Part shown: piece by piece, positions 1-12,400 of the stretch
Layout: every line of letters begins with the position of its first letter
Numbering within the stretch: position 1 is the stretch's first letter
DNA from: Himantopus leucocephalus
Lineage: Eukaryota; Chordata; Aves; Charadriiformes; Recurvirostridae
Length of the DNA stretch: 64,000 nt
Assembly: GCA_003993805.1 (NCBI GenBank)
Contig: RSEF01000003.1
Coordinates: 81,670,033 to 81,734,032, forward strand
Direction of reading: 5' to 3'
The notes under the pieces: model-generated
Told to the model about the DNA's origin: nothing
The model's database searches: none
The model's input: the letters and a program-made list of their open reading frames with translations, nothing else
Position numbers and translations under genes: made by a program

Positions 1-1427
1 AACAGGGCAGATTTTGAGTGAAAGAAAGAAACAGTTTCTCTAGGGCTTATTCCTAAAAGGAGCTGAAAATCTCCTAGGAAGTGTTGAGTGCTCCGTATTC
101 CCACTGAATTCTTATGATTCTGTCCTTCCTTCTCTTACATCTTTAAAACAAGTATACAACATTGTGCTTCTAAATCTGAAGGCTGTTATTTTTTTTTTGT
201 CATAATGAAGTATAGTTTTATTTTCATTTCAAAACACTTGCTTTTAAAAACCATAAAAAAATGGTGCTTTGCAAGTTTTCTGACAAAATGAAACTAATAA
301 TTTTGTTTGCTGCTAGTATCCTCCAAGCGGTAATGTGAACTGAGGTATCAATTATTTAGTACCATGGAACACTAATATGGATATGGTGATTTCTCATTAA
401 TACTAACAACTTCAGAACTAATTCTCATTATCTGGAAATAATTATGTAGCTGCTTAGTAAGTGATTAAATTCAAACAGAAGTATATAATGTGTTTACAAA
501 AAAAGAATTGGTTGACGTTACAAAATGTTAATGGCTTTATTCCTTAAAACTTATTGTTGAATCGGCCCATACATTTAAGGAATGTTCTTAAAACTGTGGA
601 CTGTCTTATTATTTAGTGTAGAAATTGCATCCAATTTGGAAAAACACTTTGGATCTACCAGCTACAAATGAAGCAACAATCACAAAAATAATAAAACCCC
701 CACAAAATCCTAGAAGAATGTAATTCAGATTTTAATGGAAAAACAAAATTATTTGCCCATAATTGTTTGGCTAAGGCTGTTTCTATTTTCCCTTCATATG
801 TATAATTTTTGGCATTTAAAGGTTGGAAGTAGAGTAGCAGAAAGAAATCCTTTCACACATGCAGGGTCCGGAAACTCAATGACAGGAAAGGCTAAGACTC
901 CTAAAGCAGGCATGAAGTTTGGGTGGAACAGTCTCTGGGACCCTCATTTCATCTCACTGTTTGAAAGCTTGAGGGTTTTTGTTGAAGGAGAAGCCTTCTT
1001 TTGTGTATCTTCCCTTATCTTTCAGGTTTTAGGACTAGGTGCTCAGCAGTAATGAAAAGTATTGAGAAACAAGCGTGAAAATGGAGTGATGAGAAATGTT
1101 CTCTCTGCATTACAGCTTCCGTCTTGGATGATACACAGGGAGCTTAAGTGAGGAGTTCAGGAGCAGATGCATGGATGCTATTAAAGCTTATGTGCCAAAG
1201 CATTAAAACTAGAACTGTTCTTCTCCATAAAGGACGGAATAAAGATGACCTTCTAGCCATAAATTTGCCAGTAAAATACATGTGCACTGTATCATTTGGC
1301 TCAATAAAAAATGCAGCATGTGGCAAAATTTTAGACAGATAAATGTAATTAACACTGAAAGGCAGATGGCAAGGAAAAGGGACAGAGGAAGAAAAAAATA
1401 CATAAGGATGGGATGCAGTGAAACTCT
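1..1427. other. unique AT-rich non-coding DNA
   Basis: No gene or repeat family recognised. The open frames here (for example 735-1052, 105 codons) have no recognisable domain or compositional bias and look like chance frames. Short A and T runs are common. Confidence 0.6.
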
Positions 1428-1852
1428 CTAACATGATGATCAAAGGACTGGGAAGCCTGCCATATGAGGAAAGGCTGAGAGAACTGGGTTTGCTCAGCCT
1501 TGAGAAAAGAAGGCTTAGGGGAGATCTTATCACCATGATCCAGTAGGGTGGCTACAAAGAAGATGGAGACTCCCTTTTTACAAGGAGTCACATGGAAAAG
1601 ACGAGAGGTAATGGGTACAAGTTACTCCTGGGGAGATTCCGATTGGACACAAGAGGAACATTTTTCCCAATGAAACAATCAGCCGTTGGAATAATCTCCC
1701 CAGGGAAGTGGTGGATTCCCCATCATTGGACACTTAAGATTCAGCTGGACAGGGTGCTGGGCCACCTTGTCTAGACTGTGCTTTTGCCAAGAAAGGTTGG
1801 ACCAGATGATCCTTGAGATCCCTTCCAACCTGCTATTCTATGATTCTATGAA
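1428..1852 (+). mobile_element. CR1 LINE, 3' terminal fragment
   Basis: A 5'-truncated CR1 non-LTR retrotransposon of about 425 bp. The text matches the end of CR1 ORF2 and its 3' UTR: the part encoding the '[19 protein letters not shown]'-like tail is readable around 1465-1530, followed by the 'dropped-in' region ending in CCTTCCAACC. It closes with ATTCTATGATTCTATGA, the octamer-type tail diagnostic of avian CR1. Several frame disruptions make it a dead copy. The 5' limit is approximate because similarity fades around 1408-1431. No target-site duplication is visible, which is normal for CR1. Confidence 0.9.
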
Positions 1853-4800
1853 GATTGTAAGTATGTTAAGAATTCCATCCTCACAGAGAACAATATTTAA
1901 ATGCTTTCTTAAACAGAAGAATACGCTGCAGATTTTTTCCTAAACCAGAGCCTAAATTTACAAATGAGGGTCAGTGCATATTGGTTTATGCATTCACTGT
2001 TATACATTGTTGTTATCCAAAGTATAAATTTAAAGCGTCCTGGTGTTAAGAAATGTGTTTAAGAGTGGCAGTTATACCATTTCTTAGAGGTATGATAAGA
2101 AGTGTCAGTGCCCTGCATAACAAATCATGTTTATGTTAGAGTAGAAAGTAAACATTTGCATTTCAAACCCACACAAACTGTGGGTAATATGTTAAGGTTG
2201 CTCTAAGTCAGCCTTGCAAAAAGTTCTGGAGTCTGCATTCTGAGCAAGGTGACTGTTTTCGAACAACTAACGTGTACTTCATTTCAACCTTAGCAACCTG
2301 TGGTTAAGAGTGTCAAACAGTGGGGGGTTTGCAGTACTTGGATTTAATGGAGAGATAATGGCAAGGAGCGCATTAGAAAAAGGGAGGAGTGAGGTGGAAT
2401 TAAACTGGGATTTTAAAAAATGGAAAATCAAAGTATGAGGTTTCAGGCCTGTCAAAATGTTTAATTCTTCTTGTTCAAGCTGCAGATGGTTTGAGTCATC
2501 TTGTGCCAGAATTAACTTGGTGACACAGTAAAATAACCTTTCAGAAATACGTTTCCCATATTTTATTCATTGTTGCACTTTAGCTGAACCTATTCTTTGC
2601 ATGAATAAGGTATTTGAGATCAGATGCCCTCTTCGTACTTGCTTGGTGGGAATTAGAATGTGACTTGTTAAGAGCTAAGCCTAATTATGAAATGAAGGCA
2701 TGAAATGTTGCTTTTGCTTACAGTGTGTTGTGCATCTTCATCTGTCTATGCAAAATACTTATGAAGTGTGCTAAAAATGAAACCTTTGTGTCTACATCAT
2801 GCAAACAATCTGGAATGCCACCTTCTGTTATATAATAAATGCAGGCTCATCTATAGAGAAGAAAAATAAACCACACGTAAAATTTGCACAGTTGAACTGA
2901 CTATTTAATTTAAGACAAAAGGGTCTGTTCCACCATTTGGATGGCTCTTCAGATCCCAAAGCGTTGGACATCAGTAAAAGTAAAAGTTACGGTGCGGCCA
3001 CTGGAACATTCCCAGAGGTTTAGCAGGTCAAGGTACTGACTAAAAAGCTGGAAGTGAACATCAAAAGTTGCCTGTTTCCAAGGTGGCATGTTTTATTCCT
3101 TCTACCAGGAGTTCTTTTTGTCTTCTACCAGGCAGTCAGTTTATAGCGCTGACGGGGGCTGTAGAGGGTCCTATGTAGAGCAGAGAGCATTAGAGCAGAA
3201 CTCTGTGCAAGATCTGAAAGCTGCCCTGTATATCTGGGAGACAGATTTTGAACATGTTTTTGACATTGCTTGAATCAATTTTGTTTAGTGTAATGTTTTC
3301 CCTTTAAAATGGAATCTAGGCTTCTCATAAGGATGCACATAGAGAACAGTTCCTGCTTTGAACCCTGAGTATTACTGGTTCAAATGGCTGTTAATGCAAT
3401 AATATGTGCATATATGTTTTCACAATGCACACATCTCATTATACAATTAATTAAAAATACAATATTTATCCAATGCAAGCTGCATACATATTCAAGTAGC
3501 TTCAGTAAAAAGATTATTCTGAATTTTAAATTAATTTGGGATTTTTTTTCTATCACAAAAAGATTCTCCATGCTTCAAGCGAAGGATTTTATTCAAGCAG
3601 ATGACATCTTTCAAATCAGAAGCAGCATTTTAAGTTCAAGTGCTACATTTTGGTCTGAGGCAGGTGATTACTTTTATAAATCAGCTGTAAAAGGTAATCC
3701 TGAAAGCTCTCCATAAATAATAACCAAGACTGAAAATTTCTGTGTAGTGTGTGTGTGTAATGGGAGGAAAATAGAGTTGAGGGAAATGGAGTTGAGGTTA
3801 AATGACTTTCTTCATGTAGCTAAATGGGCGTTTCTGCCATGGAAATCAAATGAGGGGTATACATATGGAAAGAGGGCAAGATCTGGTACCAGCTTTGCAA
3901 ATGCTTCAAAAAATTATGCTGAGCAGCCCAGTCTGTTACAGCTTTTGAACAAAATCTGGAGGAGTGTTCATAACAAGTATAGAGCAATTTACATATTTTT
4001 CAGTTGTCAGACACTGTGTGCCACAAACTAACAGGGATGACTGGGTAGTATGGAAATCTGCTGCTGAAAAATTGTCCAAATAGATTTCAGTTCAGTGTGT
4101 TCTCCCATTATTGTCTGTGAACATTTGTACAAGTAATACTTTCTTTGGAGCTGGTGAATTGTAAGCTTTCACAAAAGGTTTATTTAATCAATGCTGTATT
4201 TGTGCCAATGTGGAAAGTAGTTTAGCACAATTAGGTCACATAGTCAGGAAACGGTAATGCTATTTATTGCATGATTTGGATAACTATTCATGAAGCTGTA
4301 GTAGTGAAGTCAGCTTCTGGCCTGATATAGCCAACAATCACAAATAGATGCAGCTCAAACACCTTTTTGGAAGTAATTTCTCTAAATTTTCAGGTAAATT
4401 ACTTCTCATATTTTGGAGAATGCTTTCTATTTTTCCTGTACCAAAATGTCACCAATTTATAAATAAAATAATTAAAATAGTGTTATTGGAGCTTGGTCTT
4501 ATTCAACTGTTGTGTTGAGTAAGTATGAATAGTCATCTGTAATCTTCCTGACCACTTCATAAGTGGCATAAATGTAGCATTTATTGAATTAATAGTTTTT
4601 TGAGCAAAAATTTCAGTTATCTTTTCTTCAACATGGAAGTAATGTTTCTTTTTAAAATTTAAAGAGAAATATAAAAATATTGTGTTACCTGTCATGTGTA
4701 TCTGGATGCAGTTCAGATTCCACATAAGTGGAATCTTGACATAGCTATATAAGTATAGCATTATAAAGGACACTCAGCAAATAGTTCCCACAAACCCTGG

Positions 4801-7614
4801 AAAAACTCTTACCACTATTATATAAAATGGTATTTTCACACCAAACACAGCGGTTTCTGCTTCACTTAATGTTTCAGTATTTTTGGTTTTCCTCTGTTTC
4901 TGTCTGGACTTATATTAGTATAAAGATCCAAAAATTATTGAAAACGCTCACTTTCATGTTGTAGAAATTAATGAGAAGCAAGAAGTATTTTTAAAGCAAC
5001 AGGATGTTTATTATTAAGACCGATGAGAAAATGGAAATTATTTCCCTTGAAAAAATTGCTAAAAAAATAACCCTTAATGAAGATGAGAAGGCAAGTCCCA
5101 CAAATTTTTGTGGTTAAGATTTGATGGAAAATTCCATTTGAGAAAACTGTAGCGGAATTTTTAAACTTTCCAGCTACGGCCATGGAAGCATTTTTTTGGT
5201 TGGGAGAAAGGGAAATGGACAGGAACCTTCCAGAGTGGCATCTGGGGAGCCATCATTTTGATTTTTCCTAAAGGAAAAGTGTTAGAAATTTTTCCCAATG
5301 ACAAGTTCCAAACCTGCTTTGTTTGTTATTCTTGCAGTCACAGCTGTTCACTCTCAGAATTCCTCAGCCACACTAAAGGATGGATGCGGGTTTGTTTTCC
5401 TAATAGCAATTTGATTTTCTTGCTGTATTAAGTTCTTTATTATGCAAGTCTTCAACAACATGCATTTTTCTTTGTGTTCCCTTTCTTTTTAACCCTTTAA
5501 CCACCTGTGTTTATGTTACTGCTTTTGATCACCACATTTCTGTAGCTCACTCTCTGTAGGTGTTTCAATTCTTGTATGTTCCTTTGTTCCTGTTGCAGCT
5601 TTTCTTACCTTGCAAGGGTAACAACTTCACCACAGCAGATCAAAAATATTGCAAAAGATCATGAAGAATTGTCACTGTCATGAATCACGAAGAACTTCAC
5701 AGCATTTAAAATAGTGGTCAATCTTAAAACTGTTTCTCTACACAATGTAAGTTATTAACTGTCTCCCAAAAATGAAAAAAATATCCTTGTCAAATTTCAA
5801 AATTATAGAAAAATACAGTTTTATCTATATCTGGCAAAAAGTTATATTGTTTATTTAGCAGTTTTTAAAACCTCAGAAACAAGCTAATTGCAGGATACAA
5901 AATGCTTAAGGTTAATCTCCATATTAAGAGATTTAAACGTGAGTTAATAAAGACAAAGTAGCATAGAGATATCTTCCCAAGATTGCTTTTGAATTATTTT
6001 TCATCTCTGGAAGAACATCTTCAGGTGCATATTGATCAGAGGACTTATTCTGTCCTCATAACAATGTGATTTTCTTGTTTCAGTGTCAGAAATGAAGTTC
6101 TAATGGTCTGAATTTGTAGTTTCACTGTCAAATCAATGCCTTGTATCTGTCAGATGTCAGAATGATGACTGAAAGTATGGTGTATGCTATAATGCAATTA
6201 TTTTGAACAGTACCTTACTCTTGCTCTTTAATAGCAGCCACTGGTCATATATGTAGTAATTAAAGGCCCAAAAAATTGGATGACTTTCTGAAACACTCAT
6301 TTAGGAGCTTGGCATTTTTCATGTTTGTCTGTATCTGAGAAAATAGTATATTTGAGAAGTTGATACAATTGTTGAGATACAATTCCTTCAGCTATTTTTG
6401 AGTTATAGGTTTGTGTTGAAAGAACACTTTTTCTATTGTTTAACAATATATATAACTACATTTTTTTTTATTTTGAACAGAACTGCAGCAAAATATTTCA
6501 AGCTTGAAACTCAGATCTTCACACAGATTCTTTTATATAAGGAATCAGTGCTTTTCTTGGTTTGAGAGAAAAATAAAAATAAAGAGTCATACATGATTGA
6601 AAAAGCATTTTTTACTTGCCTAGCTTAACACAAAGCTCACAGAAAATGTAAATTTACTCACTAACATTCAACTCAGTGAATGAAGAACTTCAAAGTCTAA
6701 CTGGAACATTTAAAAATCAACTTATTATGCAAGGGCTCTTCCCCCTCTCCTTTCTTTTTCTTAGCGGAGGAACAAAATACTTGGTAATCTTCTGCTATTA
6801 ACTTTTAAGTTCCTCACCACTGAAATGTCAAAATATAATACAAAAGAAAGTTTCTAATAACTGTTCCAACTTCCATTTTTTTTCCTAGTGAAGTATGTAG
6901 ATTATTACTTCTTTAAATTGCAAAACATAGCAAGTAGAGCTGTTTTGGGAATCAAATAAAATTTCGATTAATCTTTTATTAGAAAATAGTTTCTTAGGCT
7001 CAGAAGGGAGTCTGTCATCAAAAGGAGAGACTGACTGCACAGAATAGCCAATAGCCTGAGTAACTGAAGACGGCTTTCAAATTTTCACTGTACTTGGTTC
7101 AAGCTACTTGTGTGGATGGGAGCATGTTCATCTAAGGTAAAGGACTAATCATTCGTCTTACTGTCTTGCTTGAGTGGGTGTCTGCCAGTCCTTTCTCTCT
7201 CCTCTCTCTTCCTTACATAATTTTATCTTGTTCTCATATGGAGTTGGAATATTTAAAAACATGGAAATATTCTGTGGGACAGGAAAACAGTTTCCAGCCC
7301 AGCACTTAAGAGAAAAATTGCAGAATATGCATGGTGTCTACATTAATATTACTTTTGGCATCTTAACATCACATTAACACCATCTTTTTTTTTCTTTTTT
7401 TCACTCTTCACGGTCATGTAGAATAGTAAAGTTTAAAGCACCTTAGCTTTATACATCTTATAAATTTTCAATAGCAGTTAATCACTGCTGGAAAAGGTAT
7501 TGTTATGGTCTAGAGAGTAGGTTTACATTTAGAAGATGACAATACTTGAGAACAGGATTAATCTGACAAGGTGGAAATCTATAGAACCTTGACCCATTTT
7601 AGGGGTGTGCTTTA
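1853..7614. other. unique non-coding DNA
   Basis: About 5.8 kb without a recognised gene or repeat family. Open frames such as 3384-3716 (110 codons) and 3747-4031 lack domains and are probably chance. The stretch is AT-rich, with a short TG run near 3750 and a perfect small hairpin at 4715-4736 (listed separately). Confidence 0.55.
4715..4736. repeat. small perfect hairpin, 9-bp stem
   Basis: AGATTCCAC (4715-4723) and GTGGAATCT (4728-4736) are perfectly complementary around the tetranucleotide ATAA. There is no T run or other context that suggests a function. It may be chance. Confidence 0.5.
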
Positions 7615-7650
7615 GGATCAGATGAATCACTTGGATCACATGAATCACTT
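7615..7650. repeat. tandem 18-bp unit at the 3' edge of a CR1
   Basis: Two adjacent 18-bp units, GGATCAGATGAATCACTT (7615-7632) and GGATCACATGAATCACTT (7633-7650), differ at one base. They sit where the 3' tail of the neighbouring minus-strand CR1 should be. Read on the minus strand they break into near-9-mers (AAGTGATTC, ATGTGATCC, AAGTGATTC, ATCTGATCC), which resemble a drifted version of the short tail repeats that end CR1 elements. That origin is inference. Confidence 0.6.
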
Positions 7651-8166
7651 CCTGTAAGTGTGATTTAGAACAGAACAATCATCTAGTCTAACTGCCTGAC
7701 CACTTCAGGGCTGACCAAAAGTTAAAGTGTGTTATTAAGGGCATTGTCTAAATGTTTCCAAAACACTGACAGGTTTCGGCCATTGACCACCTCTCTAGGA
7801 AGCCTGTTCCAGTGTTTGACCACACTCTCGGTAAAGAAACACTTCCAAATGTCAAGTCTGAACCTCCCGTGGTGCAGCTTTGAACCACTTCCACGTGTCC
7901 TGTGCCTGGATCCCAGGGAGAAGATATCAGCACCGCCCTCTCCGTGTCCCCTCCTCAGGAAGCTGTAGAGACCAATGAGGTCGCCTCTCAGCCTCCTTTT
8001 CTCCAATCTAGACAAACTCAGAGTCCTCAGCGTCTTCATAGGACATTCCTTCCAGCCCTTTTCACATCCTTCTTAACTTGTGGGGCTCGGAACTGCACAC
8101 AGTATTCAAGGTGAGGCCACACCAACACTGAATACAGCAGGATAGTCACCCTTTTTGACCAGCTGG

Positions 8167-8813
8167 TTACGCTGTCTTTGATGCACCCAAAGACTGCTGA
8201 CCCCTGTTGAGCCTGCTGTCAACCAGCACCCTTTCTGCAGGGCTACTCTCCAGCCACTCCTCTCCCTTGTGACCAGCGTTACTCCATCCTAGGTGCAGAA
8301 TCCAGCATTTGTTCTTGTTAAACTTCATGCCATTAATGATTGTCCAATGCTCCAGACAATCTAGATCCCTCTGTAAGGCCTCTTGTCCCGTGACAGAGTC
8401 AACAGTACCTCCCAGTTTGGTATCATCAGCAAACTTGCTAATGGTGCATTCAACCCTGCATCCAGCTTGTTGATAAAAATGTTGAACAGGACTGGCCCTA
8501 CACTTGAGCCCTGAGGAACACCGCTGGTGATCAGCTGCCAACCAGATGTAGCCCCATTCACTACAAGCCTTTGAGCTCTGCTCTTCAGCCAGTTCTTCAC
8601 TCAGTGTACCGTGAACACACTCATCCCATAGTTGGACAACTTGTCCGGAAGGATGCTGTGAGGGACAGTATCAAAAGCCTTACTAAAATCCAGAAAAACT
8701 ACATGTACTGCCTTCCCTTCATCTGCTAAGTGGGTGACCTTATCATAGAAAGCTATCAAATTAGTTAGACAGGACTTTCCCTTTGTGAACCCATGATGAC
8801 TGTGCCTGATCAT
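8167..8813 (-). pseudogene. CR1 ORF2 reverse transcriptase remnant
   Basis: Three successive minus-strand frames carry the palm of a CR1-type reverse transcriptase. In frame 8601-8813 the motif FLDFSKAFD (about 8670-8696) is RT motif A. In frame 8361-8600 [19 protein letters not shown] is motif B with the conserved region after it. In frame 8167-8541 FADDTKLGG (around 8420) holds the catalytic FADD of motif C. The break between motifs B and C, near 8450, is a frameshift, and the nested CR1 tail interrupts the sequence just 5' of the first frame. In a live element this enzyme copies CR1 RNA at a nicked chromosomal target. Here it is dead. Confidence 0.9.
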
Positions 8814-8877
8814 GAAATCATAGAATGGTTTGGGTTGGAAAGGACCTTTAAAGGTTATCTAACCCAATGCCCAATGG
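8811..8877 (-). mobile_element. nested CR1 3' tail, 67 bp
   Basis: A 67-bp piece matching the extreme 3' end of CR1 (AATCATAGAATGGTTTGGG onward on the plus strand, hence minus orientation) interrupts the larger CR1. The host CR1 reads continuously if this piece is skipped. TGAT occurs on both sides (8807-8810 and 8878-8881), consistent with a 4-bp target-site repeat, though 4 bp can arise by chance. It must be younger than the host copy. Confidence 0.8.
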
Positions 8878-9495
8878 TGATTACATTATTCTTTAAATGC
8901 CTTCCAACAATACCAACTATAATCTTCTCCATATTTTTTCCAGGAACTAAAGCTAGATTAACAGGTCTGTAGTTTCCTGAGTCTTACATCACACCATTCT
9001 TGTAAATTGGATTAACATTGGCTAGCTTCCAGTCAGCAAGGACCTCCCCAGACTCCCAAGACTTTTGGTAAATGATCAAGAGGGGTCCTGCCATAACATC
9101 CTTTCATCAGACCCCATGGACTTGTGAACTTTCAGCTCATACAGCTGGTCCCTTTACAATTTCAGTGTCCACAAATGGAAAGTTATTGTTCCCACACTCG
9201 TGGTTCTCCAGCTCAGGGGACCAGGCAGCCCAAGCTCTATCAGTATTATTAAAGACTGAGGCAAAAAAAAAAAAGCATTGAATACCGCTGCTTTTTCTTC
9301 ATTCTTATTAGTCAGATGACCATCTTCAACACTATCAGTCCAATGTTTTCTTTAGACCTCCTCTTGCTATTAACGTGTTTTTAAAAAGCCCATATTGTGA
9401 TCTGACACAGCACTGGCCAGTTTCAACTCTAACTGAGCTGTGGGTTTTCGTGTCTTCTCCCTGCATGTATCAACCACAGCTCTTTGTCATTTCTT

Positions 9496-12400
9496 TTCAT
9501 TGACTATAAAGAGAACACAAGGTCACTAGATGAGGTGTAGGTACCTTCCCTGTATACATCTAAAATTAGAGGACTTCAGGCACTAGTACAGGGGATTTAC
9601 GGGTGCATACGTGAATCAGGGATACATGCAAAGAACACTTAGGGGCTTAACTCTGGGAGGGTGACCTTTGGAAATTCCCTCTCTAAGGACTGATTGAGGC
9701 ACCAAAATAAGAGTGTATTTATAAATAATGCTAGAAAGTTGTTAACCCTTCCATCAGCTCCTGTTACCCAACTATGACTGTAACATTACCTGGTTCCTGT
9801 CTTGGCAATGTTGTTTTTCATAATCTGTACATGGGCAATGCAAACAGCATGGGAGTGAGATGTAGGAGATGGGGATGTGTGGAGGGTATTGAAACTTTCT
9901 TCTGTTGTGGCACAGGGCTGATGCTGTGAGGAGACTGCATGGTAATATTCTCAATAGGCATGGTCAATCCTGGGCAGAAGGCCCACTCTGTCCTTAGACT
10001 CATTTATAATATTTGTGCAAACATTAAAGGACTATGAATCTCCTGAACATTTCCGTAGTATTTGCTGGAAAACTTGCAAAACATAAAGACAGAGTAATTG
10101 AATATATGAATGCAGGCTTCATAATTTAGCCTTCTGCAGAGTGGGTTCTACCGAAATTTTGTATGTAAAGTGAATTGTCTATGTACAGCTTTGCAACTAA
10201 TCCACTGAACATAGGTTAAACAAATACAGTCAGGGTCCAATGTCTACCAAACTTTGACAATATGTCCATGAGTCTTGCCTCAAGCGTGATCTGGCAAGTA
10301 ATTCTCCATGGCTATTCGTACAAGGAATATGCTGCCTTTTGTGCCAGTAGCCCAAAGATATATACACATGTTGCTGGAGTGTGCATGAGGCACGTAGCCT
10401 TTGCTCAGAATGTACATGCATATTGTTATGAGGATAGATACCCCCTGGAAAATAATGAGAAAACAATTAATCTATTGCACTAGGGGCTTAGGGCAGGAGC
10501 CAGCCAACTGTTGCATATCCAAAGAATCACCCAGCCCTAAGAAAGTATGTCTTAATGATTTAATTACTTTTCTCATCTGAGTGGATATTGTAATTCTGAT
10601 TACAGAAGCTGAGGATGAACACGCTTAAAACTAATAAATACAAAGTGCATTCATCTGAAATGAGCATCATCAGCACTCACAATGAAATTTCATTTATGGG
10701 CATTGTTTCATTAAATGTAACCTCTAGCTTATTACAGACACATTATTTTTCATTTTTTATGCATGATGTCATTCCTTTATTTAAACAGACCATGGTAAAT
10801 ATTTTATGAAACCATTAAAGGAACAAATAATAAATTTCTGAATTAAAAATGGATCTGTGAAAGGATCTGGCAACTAAAATACAAACAAACAAATAAACAA
10901 AAAGAGTGGAATTATGTTGCAATCTGTCAGAAATTCTCCTGGAGTTTTATCTGCGGTTTGGCCACTGTTACTCTATTTCTTAGTCAGTTGGCCTATTAAT
11001 ATGAGATGTGTAAAAAGGTAGAAATATGTGAGCTACCTTGGGGCAGAATATGATGATCTTGCTCTACCTCATATTTTTAGAGGATGCTAATTGTATGCTG
11101 GGCTTTTTGTTTCCCCCAAAGCCCTGTTTCATGTATTTAATTAGAGATTTTTAACTTTTAAAGCATTTGCTGTGCACACTGGCAAGTATTTTTAAGAACC
11201 ATGTCCTATGTACTGAGGCAATTGTGCAGATTAGCTAAAAGAGTCATTAAGCATATCTGCTTGCACAAGACTGTCATAATCCAGTCTCCTAGCGAAATTT
11301 TATGGCTGCTGCAAAAGGCAGGATACAGATGGGGTGTTGAACTTGCAGCTTAGCACCTCCTGTGAATCCCATTGATTTCAGCAAGAGCTGAGAGAATTCT
11401 TCAGTTTGCAAAATCTGGCCCCTCAGAAGACAGCAATTAGCCTAATGGCAAATCCTACAGTCTTTATGCGAAGGAAACTCACACTGAACTTACTGAGAGC
11501 CCAGTATAGTTCTACTGAAATCAAGAGAAAGATTCCCATTGACTTCATAAAGAGCTGGATCAAGTAACTAATTACTAAAATGTGATCCTGCAGGAAGCTG
11601 GGCCAATGCTTCTTCATATCCCAGAGGGGATGGTCGTGGTGATGGCGGGAAAAATTAATTGTGCTCAGCATCTTCCAACACTGCTCTGTACCTGAGAGGT
11701 TTGAATCTCAAATGAATGAAATTCAAGAGACATTTTCTTCCTGCTTCAGAAAAAAAAGAAAAATAAAAAATGACAGAAATCTGAATACACAGATTTGAGT
11801 TTCAGTGCTAATGTGCCATTGCCAGGTATTACTTTTCAATTTTCTCCTTGCAGAAGGGAGTAGCTTTGTCAAGGTCATGCCACAAATAAATCATTTCTCT
11901 GTTTCAGTGAGGTCTTAGTAAAGCAACAGTAATCAGGACCTTCTTAAATAAGGGTTTCTTTCTAAGGAATGGAGTCTTATTTCAAATGACCTCTTGCCTC
12001 TTTTTCTTCTTCTTCTTCTGTTTTTAACATCTAAGTGATTTGCAAACTTCTCGCATTTCAAGGACATAATTAAGAATGCTGATTACATTCATATCATTCT
12101 CAACACTGAAGAATGTGAACAGGAGTGCACTCACTGCTTTTTAAATACTTTTTGTCCCAACCTCTATAAATAAACATAATTAATAGAACTTGAGAAATAA
12201 AACAGGGCATGGTCTCTCCTCAGAAGGTGCCAGGTTGAGAGTGTAGATCTTCAGGCATCAAGAAGAGAATGTAACTGGTAATATGTTGTCTCCAAAGAGG
12301 ATAACCTGTGTTTATGACAAGTATTGGGCTTGATGAGAGTAAACGGATGCTGCTTTGATACCATTATTTCTTCAAAGTACATATTAATATCTTTTAAATG

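Larger units (their letters stand above)
7651..9495 (-). mobile_element. CR1 LINE, 5'-truncated, about 1.8 kb
   Basis: A long CR1 copy on the minus strand with its 3' end near 7651 and similarity running to about 9495, where it is truncated. Reading 5' to 3' on the minus strand, one passes the fingers and palm of the reverse transcriptase, then the C-terminal part of ORF2 and the 3' UTR. Frame changes and stops show it is inactive. Full-length CR1 is about 4.5 kb, so roughly the 5' 60 percent is missing, as is usual for target-primed reverse transcription. A separate 67-bp CR1 tail is inserted at 8811-8877. An A run at 9262-9273 is internal and is not a tail. Confidence 0.92.
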
